DNA from: Desulfofustis sp. | GTDB taxonomy: Bacteria; Desulfobacterota; Desulfobulbia; Desulfobulbales; Desulfocapsaceae | Reading direction: 5' to 3' | Length of the DNA: 12,005 nucleotides | Assembly: GCA_029287755.1 (NCBI GenBank) | Contig: JARFQM010000457.1 | Location: 1-12,005, forward strand | Shown here: positions 1 through 6,636 of the stretch, in pieces | How positions within the stretch are numbered: position 1 is the first letter of the stretch | Layout of the letters: every line of letters begins with the position of its first letter | Notes under the pieces: model-generated | What the model was told of the DNA's origin: nothing | What the model saw: only the letters and a program-made list of their open reading frames with translations | Databases searched by the model: none | Program-made: the position numbers and the translations under genes

Positions 1-467
1 CCCCCGTCCTTGACGATATAGAACTGTACAAACACGTAGGAAACCGCCCCTTCGATTGCCTCAAACATGGCATCGTAGGTAGCGGCTCCGTTTACTAACA
101 GCTTTACTTCATTGCCTCCGGTAAAACCAAGCCCGCTGAGTTTTTTTACCACGGCCTCAAGGCCTGCCTGATCAGGAGGTAGTGCTGTTTCCTCCTGCTT
201 CATGGTGGCCTGCCAGGATGCTGTCTGGTCTTCCAGCAAAGATTCTTTATCCCGCAGCGCTTCGGCATACCCGTGGAAGCGGGTGCGACCAAAGAACAGA
301 TAGAACGGGATGGCAATAACCGGCATCGCCACAAGTGAAAAGAGCCAGGCAATGGCTCCCTGCGAAGACCTCGACCTCATGACGGCATCTGCCGCAAGCA
401 GCAGACCAATGAGCTCTATGACGAAATATCCTGCTGCCAGGATGGTGAAATCAGGTAGCTGAGGCAT
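1..467 (-). CDS. cls: Cardiolipin synthase (ClsA type), N-terminal part, cut by the window edge
   Basis: The reading frame opens at an ATG whose complement is 465-467 and stays open to base 1, giving about 155 residues. It begins MPQLPDFTILAAGYF. Two N-terminal hydrophobic helices (residues about 7-26 and 37-60) are joined by a short loop with RSSQGAIAWLF, and the second ends in FYLFFGRTRF. This is the characteristic membrane anchor of ClsA-type cardiolipin synthases. The first phospholipase D domain then begins (VKLLVNGAATYDAMF, then YVFVQFYIVKDG). The two HKD catalytic motifs would lie beyond the left edge, so they are not seen. Known role of the family: it condenses two phosphatidylglycerol molecules to cardiolipin and glycerol at the inner membrane. 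The gene starts 15 bp after the stop of the GAP-family gene and probably shares its transcript. No strong Shine-Dalgarno sequence precedes the ATG, so it may depend on translational coupling. Confidence 0.9.
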   Translation of the reverse strand, partial: MPQLPDFTILAAGYFVIELIGLLLAADAVMRSRSSQGAIAWLFSLVAMPVIAIPFYLFFGRTRFHGYAEALRDKESLLEDQTASWQATMKQEETALPPDQAGLEAVVKKLSGLGFTGGNEVKLLVNGAATYDAMFEAIEGAVSYVFVQFYIVKDG

Positions 468-482
468 GAGAATCGGCTTCTG

Positions 483-1151
483 CTAAAAAACTATTTTCAG
501 ACCTCTGCCGACAATGAGCATCGCGAACACGACCAGCAAGGCTACGGTGACGGCAGTATTATTGACAATGAGCCAGTCCTTGAGATCTTCTAAAATTTTC
601 CGGGCACTGTCCCGGCGCGCCCAGGTGAAGAAGATCGGGACACCCACGCTGAGACTTGAGATGAGCACAAAGACAATGAGGGCTGCGGCTTTTTCCTTGT
701 CGACCAATGTGGCTTCGTAGATGGTCATCGCACTGGCCGAGGCAAGTACCAAACTCTTGGGGTTGAATATGGCGAGCGCACCCCCGAGAATCAAAGCTTT
801 CCAGCCGTTGTATGAATCGATCTTGGCGAGGAATCTGGGTTCCTCCACCTGCGTTTCCGCTGCAGGTCTCTTTTGCCACTTGAGCCAGGCGACCACAAGC
901 AGCGCAGCTCCCAGAACAACTCTGAGCCATCCCGCCAGCTGCGTTGGATCTCCATTGAGCAATCGCAGACCAGGGATGCACAACACCAGTAAGCCGATCG
1001 CCAGGATACCGGCGGCCCAGCCCAGCATAAAGGCAGCAGCCCTGCAGGTATTGGCGGCAAGCAGGATGGACGCCACCGCCGCGATAGGGATCGGGCTCAA
1101 GGTAATGCCCGCCGCCATTGGCAGAATATCGGTAATCACGTCAATCAGCAT
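483..1151 (-). CDS. GAP/Sap-family (LysE-like) integral membrane protein
   Basis: A 222-residue, highly hydrophobic protein with about six predicted membrane helices: residues about 5-32, 38-60, 73-91, 116-145, 155-176 and 198-220. A charged loop at about 92-112 splits it into two halves. The motif NPKSLVLA (130-137), the ending WLIVNNTAVTV...GRGLKI, and the two-half layout fit the GAP family (Pfam SfLAP, 'sulfolipid-1-addressing protein'), a branch of the LysE transporter superfamily. Mycobacterial members are linked to export of cell-surface glycolipids. Most proteobacterial members have no known substrate, and this one cannot be assigned a substrate from sequence. The start is supported by AGGA (complement of 1159-1162) seven bases before the ATG. 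The cardiolipin synthase follows after 15 bp, suggesting a lipid-related role by context only. A general LysE-type exporter is the alternative reading. Confidence 0.82.
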   Translation of the reverse strand: MLIDVITDILPMAAGITLSPIPIAAVASILLAANTCRAAAFMLGWAAGILAIGLLVLCIPGLRLLNGDPTQLAGWLRVVLGAALLVVAWLKWQKRPAAETQVEEPRFLAKIDSYNGWKALILGGALAIFNPKSLVLASASAMTIYEATLVDKEKAAALIVFVLISSLSVGVPIFFTWARRDSARKILEDLKDWLIVNNTAVTVALLVVFAMLIVGRGLKIVF

Positions 1152-1219
1152 TTCTTGATCCTGGGAGAGGATAACTCAACACACTGGAATCAAGGCAGCG
1201 GTAAGTTCTCATGCCGCGG

Positions 1220-2269
1220 CTAAGGCAAAGCGATATAGCTGTTTTGGGTTGCCTTGACGACCTCGTCATCCCTGAAATACGCAACTATATCGGCCGGCAA
1301 ATGGTGCAGGTCAAAAGTAGAGCCTTGCGGATCCGTGGAGCAGAAGACCGCACTTTCTGCTCGTCTTCTCGAGCCGGAGTTGAGGAGTTCGAGAATGAGG
1401 ATCCAGATTACCGACTTCTCCACTCTTGTCACCATCGGGAAATGCTTTTTTACTAGAATGCACGCGAGTAGTTTGTATTCCCGGGCGGGATCTCCATCAC
1501 TGATGGTGAAGTCTATGGGAGGGATGCAGAGCAGAAGATCGATCCGGTCAATGAAGTCTCTGGCTTTGGGTATTTCAGATTCCCGCAATTCAGTTTTTAC
1601 CTTTCGCCGCCACTTTTCGGCAAATTCGCCATAGGTGACGTGCTGATCCGTCTTGCCGAGTACATTTTTAATGCTCGGTGAGGATAACAGGGCCGAGGCC
1701 GCAAAGAACAGTACTGCCCGGCCTAAATGGTGACGCTCCTGGCCGACATGGAAGACCCCGTCCCAGAGCGGGGCGAGGAGATTGGGAAAGATGTACTCGC
1801 CGGACACCTTGCCATCGACTTCATCGAGCAATACGAAAGGCAGTTTGCCTTCGAGATTCAGCGACTGTATCCGCTGAAATATGGAAAAAAGGTCATCGAG
1901 CTTCCGAAAAGAGGCGACATGGTACTCGAGAAATTCGGTGTGCCCGGAAATCTGTTTGGATAACTCCTTCACCAGAAACGATTTACCGCTTCCGGGATTT
2001 GCAGCCAGTAGCATGTTCAGCGGCCGAGACGGCTTCTCGCGGCCAACATAGGTCTTGACCGTGCGTTCAAGAGCGCTCAATTCTTTTTTGAATCCTTCCG
2101 TGCAGGTGACATAACGACCTATCGTTCCGCCCGGTTCGAGCTGCTCATCAACCAGATCTGCGGGTTCTGCTCTTTCGCGAACATCGCTCAGCTGGGCAAG
2201 CCAACTTTCTTTCAAACGTTGCAACATCCATTCGTTTTCCCGTTTTACCAAAATGAGCGCAGGGTCCAT
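1220..2269 (-). CDS. Orphan AAA+ ATPase of unknown function
   Basis: A 349-residue soluble protein with no signal peptide or membrane helix. An alpha-helical N-terminal region (about 1-80) precedes a single AAA+ core. Walker A is ANPGSGKS (90-97, K96). Walker B is PFVLLDEVD (144-152, D149/E150). A sensor-1-like strand, RAVLFFAAS, lies at about 184-192. An arginine-finger-like ARDFIDRID (236-244, R242) precedes LLLCIPPI. A sensor-2-like GSRRR (299-303) sits in the C-terminal lid. All the key residues for ATP binding and hydrolysis are visible, so it should be active. I do not recognise the subfamily or the client. Start choice is firm: AAAGGAG (complement of 2279-2285) lies nine bases before the ATG. 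No toxin, protease, nuclease, transposition or CBASS partner is adjacent. Its neighbours are mltF upstream (226 bp) and the GAP-family gene downstream (68 bp). GC is near 50%. Confidence 0.85.
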   Translation of the reverse strand: MDPALILVKRENEWMLQRLKESWLAQLSDVRERAEPADLVDEQLEPGGTIGRYVTCTEGFKKELSALERTVKTYVGREKPSRPLNMLLAANPGSGKSFLVKELSKQISGHTEFLEYHVASFRKLDDLFSIFQRIQSLNLEGKLPFVLLDEVDGKVSGEYIFPNLLAPLWDGVFHVGQERHHLGRAVLFFAASALLSSPSIKNVLGKTDQHVTYGEFAEKWRRKVKTELRESEIPKARDFIDRIDLLLCIPPIDFTISDGDPAREYKLLACILVKKHFPMVTRVEKSVIWILILELLNSGSRRRAESAVFCSTDPQGSTFDLHHLPADIVAYFRDDEVVKATQNSYIALP

Positions 2270-2334
2270 TGCGAGTGACTCCTTTCTGACATGAATTCGT
2301 TTATGAGATCCTTGTTCACGGCAGCATTTACTGA

Positions 2335-2427
2335 TACGAGGCCATTGGCCTAGATATTAAGACCGATCCCATTACCTGGTGTAACTTTACCGAAAAAGGT
2401 GCCGCGGGCACGACAATGACCTGGTGA
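2335..2427 (+). pseudogene. Possible short coding relic, unidentified
   Basis: On the plus strand a 30-codon open stretch begins after an in-frame TGA. It reads YEAIGLDIKTDPITW and then NFTEKGAAGTTMTW, then TGA. The same frame then continues open as EYGNRTFYGPTGCGKI into the antisense of the mltF 3' end. Codons show a strong purine bias at the first position (about 22 of 30 by count), which is typical of real coding DNA. There is no usable start codon or ribosome site. I do not recognise the family. It may be the worn end of a lost gene, or chance. Confidence 0.2.
2393..2411 (-). terminator. Weak candidate rho-independent terminator after mltF
   Basis: On the minus strand, GTGCC (2411-2407), a three-base loop CGC and GGCAC (2403-2399) form a short GC-rich hairpin. 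One C and then five T (2397-2393) follow. It lies about 84 bp past the mltF stop and in the right orientation to end that transcript before the ATPase gene. The stem is only five base pairs, so it may be weak or fortuitous. Confidence 0.35.
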
Positions 2428-2495
2428 GAATATGGAAACAGGACCTTTTATGGGCCCACCGGCTGCGGGAAAATCCAGGTTCACTTTGAAAAGAA

Positions 2496-3989
2496 CTATT
2501 GTTTTTCTGCTCGCAATGCCCGCTGCGCACGCTTTGATTCCACTCGCCGGAAAGAGAGATAATACAGGTAAATATTACGGACGTATTGAATCGGTTCACG
2601 CCCGATCTCTCTGGCGACAACAAGCTCGACGTTGTGCATCCAGACGCTTGCATCCAGGCCTTGCGAGGCCGCTTCCTGGCGCAGGCGCCGAATTCGAGTC
2701 TGGCCGGCGTTGTAGGATGCCAGAGCGAAAAAAATTGTGTTCAACCGATCGAGCTCCGGACCTTCAATCCGATCAATGAGATGACGCAGGTAGCGCGCCC
2801 CCGCGTGAATATTTGGTTCAATCAGGGTGATGTCGCCGACTTCCATCGCTGCGCCGGTCTCCGGTAAAAGCTGCATCACCCCGATCGCTCCCACAGGACT
2901 TTGAACATCCTGGTCAAGCCTCGATTCCTGAAAACCAAGTGCCGCCAGGAGCAGCGGATCGATCTGGTAGAGCTCGCCATATTGCTCAAAGAGCGGCATC
3001 GTTTGTTCAAGTTTGTTCCGGTCACTTGCGGATGCTGTCTTGAGGACCCATGCATCGGTCTGCAGATAGCGGCGCAGGATTATGTTGCCGAATTCTGTCC
3101 TCGGACGGTGGATTTTGAGAAACTCATTCAGCACGTCCTCAAGCTTCGGGCTGTTCTTGCGGAAAGCCCAGCCGATATTACGCTCGGAGGCGATAACCAG
3201 GTCGCTATGAACATTGAGGTTCGGAAAGACCTGGCTCCAAAATTCAGCCAGATGCTTATCCATAACGGTCACTGGAAGAAGTCCTGCCTGGACCAGCTCA
3301 AGAATTTCATCCGGTTCGAGCAGCTCATCCACCTCGTCTATTGTGATCGAGGCAAGGCCTTGTTCTGCAAAAGATTTGCTGAGTTTATCAAGGGAATCCT
3401 GGTAATTGCCTGGAATTTGAATCGAGATTTCCAGTCCAGCCAGATCTTCGATTGATGAGACGCGTGGAGCGCCGGGGCCGGTCACCACAAGCTCTTTGGA
3501 ATTTCGGATGAAAGGTATGGAAAAATCAACAATCCGGCTATTGCTGTCAGTAATGGTGATGTTTCCCATGGCAATATCCGCCAGACCGGTTGCGACATAA
3601 TTAATCAATCGATTTCGCGGTACAGGAATAAAGACGACGTGCACCTGTCGAGTTCGGAGTCCCTCTCTTCGATTAATCTCCCGCTCCAACTGGCGTCCCA
3701 TGGCGGCAGAGATTCCCCGCTCTGCGGCACCATCCAGAAAATAGTGGGTCATCGAGTAGGGCACGGCGATTCGGACCAGTCGTCGCTGGACCATTTCATC
3801 GTAACCACCTTTCCAGGGTTGCAAAGCAACGCTATAATCCTGCAACACGGCAGCCGGCCAGGGAGATACCTGCGGATCCGGCGATGGGGTTCGATTCTGG
3901 GCGCAGATTGTCAGGGGAAAGCAGACAACCACTGTATACCAGGCAATTGATCTGATTATACTTCGAGTAATTTGGTTCAACCGCAACAT
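2496..3989 (-). CDS. mltF: MltF-like membrane-associated lytic murein transglycosylase
   Basis: A 497-residue protein with the MltF architecture. An N-terminal hydrophobic segment (about 11-31, ending LTICAQN) serves as signal peptide or anchor. A family-3 periplasmic solute-binding-like domain (about 68-310) follows, with GLADIAMGNITIT and FSIPFIRNSKELVV. The C-terminal SLT (lysozyme-like) domain spans about 335-480. In it the catalytic glutamate is E355 in LGFQESRLDQ, followed by GAIGVMQLLP (367-376), ASYNAGQTRI (424-433) and REPIQYVRNIYLYY. Known role: non-hydrolytic cleavage of the MurNAc-GlcNAc bond of peptidoglycan, leaving 1,6-anhydromuramic ends, with the solute-binding domain regulating activity in response to muropeptides. 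E. coli MltF is of similar length (about 518). The exact start is uncertain because the only good ribosome site lies one base before the annotated ATG. It is probably transcribed alone from a promoter about 110 bp upstream. Confidence 0.9.
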   Translation of the reverse strand: MLRLNQITRSIIRSIAWYTVVVCFPLTICAQNRTPSPDPQVSPWPAAVLQDYSVALQPWKGGYDEMVQRRLVRIAVPYSMTHYFLDGAAERGISAAMGRQLEREINRREGLRTRQVHVVFIPVPRNRLINYVATGLADIAMGNITITDSNSRIVDFSIPFIRNSKELVVTGPGAPRVSSIEDLAGLEISIQIPGNYQDSLDKLSKSFAEQGLASITIDEVDELLEPDEILELVQAGLLPVTVMDKHLAEFWSQVFPNLNVHSDLVIASERNIGWAFRKNSPKLEDVLNEFLKIHRPRTEFGNIILRRYLQTDAWVLKTASASDRNKLEQTMPLFEQYGELYQIDPLLLAALGFQESRLDQDVQSPVGAIGVMQLLPETGAAMEVGDITLIEPNIHAGARYLRHLIDRIEGPELDRLNTIFFALASYNAGQTRIRRLRQEAASQGLDASVWMHNVELVVAREIGREPIQYVRNIYLYYLSFRRVESKRAQRALRAEKQ

Positions 3990-3990
3990 G

Positions 3991-3996
3991 CTCCTT
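3991..3996 (-). promoter_or_regulatory. Shine-Dalgarno sequence too close to the mltF ATG
   Basis: The minus strand has AAGGAG one base before the ATG at 3989-3987. This is too tight for normal initiation. In-frame TTG codons at codon 2 (four-base spacing) and codon 4 (ten-base spacing; complement of 3978-3980) are alternative starts that would use the same site. The protein changes by at most three residues. Confidence 0.5.
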
Positions 3997-4105
3997 ACCA
4001 GGTGCTCATCTCGGGTTGATAGAGAACCAGCTTAACATTCGACCTTTATTGGCCAAATTGTCTTAAAAGATTAATCCCAAATCCTTCGAATAGCTTCTTT
4101 ACTTA

Positions 4106-4114
4106 ATTATAGCA
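4106..4114 (-). promoter_or_regulatory. Extended -10 promoter for mltF
   Basis: The minus strand reads TGCTATAAT: a perfect TATAAT with the TGn extension of sigma-70 extended -10 promoters. No good -35 lies at the usual distance, which is acceptable for this promoter class. The predicted transcript would start near 4099, giving a leader of about 110 bases before mltF. Confidence 0.45.
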
Positions 4115-4240
4115 ATGAACATCTTCAGGAAGTGCCAGAATTTTCTTCAATTGTTCATGGACGAATATGCATAATCGAAGTGTTAAATCGATTTCCACAT
4201 AAATGAGATAGAATTGATTCAAAGAGAACCTTTCATTCTT

Positions 4241-4259
4241 TTGTCTGGGAAAAAGACAA
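4241..4259. repeat. Small perfect inverted repeat
   Basis: TTGTCT (4241-4246) and AGACAA (4254-4259) are perfect complements around a seven-base loop. It lies about 60 bp past the DUF3604 stop. There is no T-run on either side, so it is a poor intrinsic terminator. It could be a 3'-end stabilising hairpin or chance. Confidence 0.35.
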
Positions 4260-4318
4260 TGCATCCTTCGGACAGGGGCCACGGGCCTCTATCCACTGCT
4301 AAGCTTTCCCGCTCATAG

Positions 4319-6319
4319 TTAAGGTGTGTACCAGATCGGCGAAGTATAAGCCCGGTCCTGGATAGCTGCCGGGACTTCCTGAGGCAGCGGAATCTTGAAG
4401 AAGGCGGCGTCATAGGTGGTCCAGCGCGGTTTCGGGATCTCGATCACCCGCACGTAATAAAACGCGTCTTCGGCTGGATCGAAGTCCGGGTCCTGCCAGT
4501 ATCCGGAGAGCGCCTGGGCGCCGATGGTGTTGGTGTAGGTCGCGTTTTCTATGTTCACGCTGCTGCCGACGGGCTCACGGGCGCGGCCGTCGTCGCCGAT
4601 CGTGCGGTCGCCCGAAACGGCGATATCGTAGATCCGCTCATGCGTTTTGCCGTCAGCGTCGATCCAGCCCTTGATGATCTGCACACGGTCGAGATTGGCG
4701 CCGTCCGGGTCGCGCAGCGCCTGCACCAGGAAGCCGGGCACGCCGCCCTCGGGAGCCTGGCGCAGTTCGCCGCCCATGGGCACGCCGCGGCGATAGCCGT
4801 TGGCGACGAAATCCGAGGCACCGAGGTCATCTGCGGCAAAGTCCCAGCCGCCGAAGACACGCACGCGGATACGGCTGCCGGTGGTCGCATACGCCTCCTT
4901 GCGGGTCAGCGCGTCGAACACCTCGTCGCGGGTGTTCTCACGGGCCCAGACCGCGGTGAGGCCTGCGGCCGATTCCTGCGCGGTAATGATGCGCAGCGCC
5001 GGGTCCTCGGCCGGGACTACCTCTATATTGTGCCGGTTCGGCGAGGGCTCGGTGTGCTGGTACTTGCCGAAGTAGTTATCCTCGCGCGTGGTCGGGATCG
5101 CCGTATGGGTATCGGTGGTGCCGTAGAAGCCGAACTTGAATGGGTTGACGCCTATATCGCGCTCCACTTCCAGCCCGACCTTCAAAGCTGAACGGGCGTA
5201 CTCGTAGCGCAGCATCTCCGGCTTCTTGGGGGCGCTGCCGGAGATGTTGCCGACATCCCAGCTCTCGAAATCGGCGAACTCGTCGTCGGGCGACAGCAGC
5301 GGGTGGGTCTCCTCGTCACCCTTGATCTGCGTCATCTCGTGCATCGGTTCCCAGCGGATGCGTTTTGCAGCGTAGTCGGCGTCCATCGGTGAGCCGTCGA
5401 ACTTGATTGGAGCGAACATCAGGCCGTTGCTCAGGTTGGCGTTGTGGGGCACGGCGATTACCTGTCCTCCGGTCGAGGCCTCGTAGCCAGCCAGGTATTC
5501 CCACAACAGTTCCGGATCGGAGCCATCGAAGAAAGTGAACGGCCGCGTCATGCCGGTCTTGTCAGCGCCGTCCCGGAAGAGGATAACGCGGTGCAGATTG
5601 TCACCCTTCGGGGTGAAGGTCCACTCGAACCCGGCCAGCGAGGTGAACCGGCCCGGCTCGTTGTAGGCGTCGACGGTCTTGATGATATCGAGCCAGATAT
5701 CGCCATCGAGGTCGAGACCCTCAAGCGGGTCTCGGCCCTGCACGGTACCGATTTTGATAATGTCGGCGAAGGCGGCCATACGCCCTTCTTGACCAGAGTT
5801 GAAGAGGGTGTGAATTTTCGCCCCCCATTCATCGGCCAGGAGCCGTGGGTCAGAGGTGCGCATCGCCGTTGCCAGTCCCAACATTTCAGCGTGATCGGTG
5901 ATGGCCAGGAAGTCGAGCGGCCGGATCAGCTGAACCGGCTGACCGGTGTTGGAGATGATCTTCTCCCCCCGGGCCACCCGAAAGGCATCGTGCATTGTCA
6001 GCCGGGTACCGACCAGGCCCGCGTCGAAGGAGATCTCGGTGTGAAAGTGCAGGTCGCCGAACAGCACCTCATCCGGATAGTTTCGGCCGACGAAGGGCGA
6101 GTAAACCTCGCCGCTGTCCGCTGCTTCGGGAGGTGCATAGCCATCGAAAGCCGCCGCCTCAACGCAGACAAGTGCTGCCAGAGCCGCTGCAATAACGAGG
6201 GTACTGATTCTTGTTTTCACCTTGGTTATTTTATAATACCTACTCGGATCGCCAAATTTGCCCTGTGACAGGTCTGCGACTTCCCTCGCATCAAATTTAA
6301 GCACACTGAATGCAGCCAT
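4319..6319 (-). CDS. Secreted DUF3604 protein (PHP-like putative metal-dependent hydrolase)
   Basis: A 666-residue protein from the ATG at 6319. A Sec signal peptide lies unusually far in, at residues about 34-57 (VKTRISTLVIAAALAAL, cleavage likely after A57 in EAAAF). The mature protein begins YAPPEAADSGEVYSPF, then LFGDLHFHTEISFDAG (87-102), DFLAITDHAE (136-145), IAVPHNANLS (288-297), FYGTTDTHT (398-406) and EAYATTGSRIRVRVF (475-489). These are hallmarks of DUF3604; the HxH, DH, PHN and DxH residues resemble metal ligands of PHP-type phosphoesterases. Substrate and reaction are unknown. Start choice is open: the ATG has GAGG eight bases upstream, but an in-frame GTG (complement of 6218-6220, codon 34) would place the signal peptide at the N terminus of a 633-residue protein. 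GC is about 63-73% in sampled lines, well above the neighbours to its left. It is the first gene leftward from the fossil regulator region. Confidence 0.9.
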   Translation of the reverse strand: MAAFSVLKFDAREVADLSQGKFGDPSRYYKITKVKTRISTLVIAAALAALVCVEAAAFDGYAPPEAADSGEVYSPFVGRNYPDEVLFGDLHFHTEISFDAGLVGTRLTMHDAFRVARGEKIISNTGQPVQLIRPLDFLAITDHAEMLGLATAMRTSDPRLLADEWGAKIHTLFNSGQEGRMAAFADIIKIGTVQGRDPLEGLDLDGDIWLDIIKTVDAYNEPGRFTSLAGFEWTFTPKGDNLHRVILFRDGADKTGMTRPFTFFDGSDPELLWEYLAGYEASTGGQVIAVPHNANLSNGLMFAPIKFDGSPMDADYAAKRIRWEPMHEMTQIKGDEETHPLLSPDDEFADFESWDVGNISGSAPKKPEMLRYEYARSALKVGLEVERDIGVNPFKFGFYGTTDTHTAIPTTREDNYFGKYQHTEPSPNRHNIEVVPAEDPALRIITAQESAAGLTAVWARENTRDEVFDALTRKEAYATTGSRIRVRVFGGWDFAADDLGASDFVANGYRRGVPMGGELRQAPEGGVPGFLVQALRDPDGANLDRVQIIKGWIDADGKTHERIYDIAVSGDRTIGDDGRAREPVGSSVNIENATYTNTIGAQALSGYWQDPDFDPAEDAFYYVRVIEIPKPRWTTYDAAFFKIPLPQEVPAAIQDRAYTSPIWYTP

Positions 6320-6365
6320 ATCTTCCCCCTCGATTGGTTAGCGATGTGATCATGTGGTGCGAACA

Positions 6366-6395
6366 CCAATGTCGGCCAATGTCTATACCCATTGG
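6366..6395. repeat. Operator-like repeats overlapping the DUF3604 promoter
   Basis: CCAATGTC occurs twice, at 6366-6373 and 6376-6383, exactly ten bases apart (one helical turn). CATTGG at 6390-6395 forms an inverted repeat with the second copy (CCAATG, eight-base loop). The cluster covers the predicted -10 and sits 47-76 bp upstream of the DUF3604 ATG. This spacing on one DNA face is typical of a protein-binding site. The protein is unknown; the adjacent decayed LysR regulator is the natural suspect. Confidence 0.4.
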
Positions 6396-6409
6396 AATTA
6401 TTATGTGAA
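6382..6409 (-). promoter_or_regulatory. Candidate sigma-70 promoter for the DUF3604 gene
   Basis: On the minus strand TTCACA (complement of 6404-6409, five of six to TTGACA) is followed after 16 bases by TATAGA (complement of 6382-6387, four of six). Transcription would start near 6375, about 55 bases before the ATG at 6319. The match is moderate only. Confidence 0.35.
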
Positions 6410-6636
6410 TAGAATGATGTGAGAAATCACCGGCAGCCGATCAGAATGTTGGGCGTTATAAATGTCACGGCAGTAGTGGTCGCAGATTACGCGGCAGAAT
6501 AGACCGATGGTACAGTTTTTTCCCGCTCTCAGCACTTTGTCTCTGCTCTTGCTCTCTACTGTGAGCGAGTGACGTGAGGTAAGAGCCGGCTCCGGACAAT
6601 ACACCGGTCACTCAACTTTAAGTAAGATTGGGGTAA

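Larger units (their letters stand above)
3990..4318. other. AT-rich spacer between mltF and the DUF3604 gene
   Basis: No gene is supported in these 329 bases. Part of it is about 33% GC, far below both neighbours. It holds the mltF ribosome site, an extended -10 promoter reading toward mltF, and a small perfect inverted repeat at 4241-4259. Past the DUF3604 stop the minus strand also has GGCC-CGT-GGCC (within 4275-4290), a short hairpin with no T-run after it, so I do not call it a terminator. Short open frames here have no family resemblance or start signal. Confidence 0.6.
6320..6636. other. Intergenic region between the DUF3604 gene and the LysR fossil
   Basis: No intact gene is supported. 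The left part holds the DUF3604 ribosome site (GAGGGGGA on the minus strand, 6324-6331), its candidate promoter and the operator-like repeats. Further right is an imperfect inverted repeat, CGCTCTCAG (6524-6532) against CTGTGAGCG (6559-6567), eight of nine paired with a 26-base loop. The start of the LysR gene should once have lain around 6550-6636, but I could not read its first helix in any frame. A 67-codon minus-strand open frame at 6401-6604 has no recognisable features. Confidence 0.5.

Noticed and set aside
2449..2484. Walker-A-like strings GPPAAGKS and GPTGCGKI in two plus-strand frames
   Set aside because: No strand-loop-helix context or Walker B follows, and the frames run straight into the antisense of the mltF 3' end.
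2901..3455. 184-codon plus-strand open frame
   Set aside because: It is antisense to the solute-binding domain of the MltF-like gene, whose identity is secure.
4125..4145. TGGCAC on the minus strand, resembling a sigma-54 -24 element
   Set aside because: No GC of a -12 element occurs at the required spacing. The nearby perfect extended -10 is a better explanation.
5444..6268. Long plus-strand open frame (274 codons), and another at 4640-5191
   Set aside because: Both are antisense to the GC-rich DUF3604 gene, which explains the lack of stops. They have no family motifs or ribosome sites.
6524..6567. Imperfect 9-base inverted repeat considered as a terminator
   Set aside because: The loop is 26 bases and neither strand has a T-run after the stem. 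It is only noted in the intergenic entry.
6401..6604. 67-codon minus-strand open frame
   Set aside because: It has several cysteines, no recognisable domain and no ribosome site, and it lies in a promoter/relic region.
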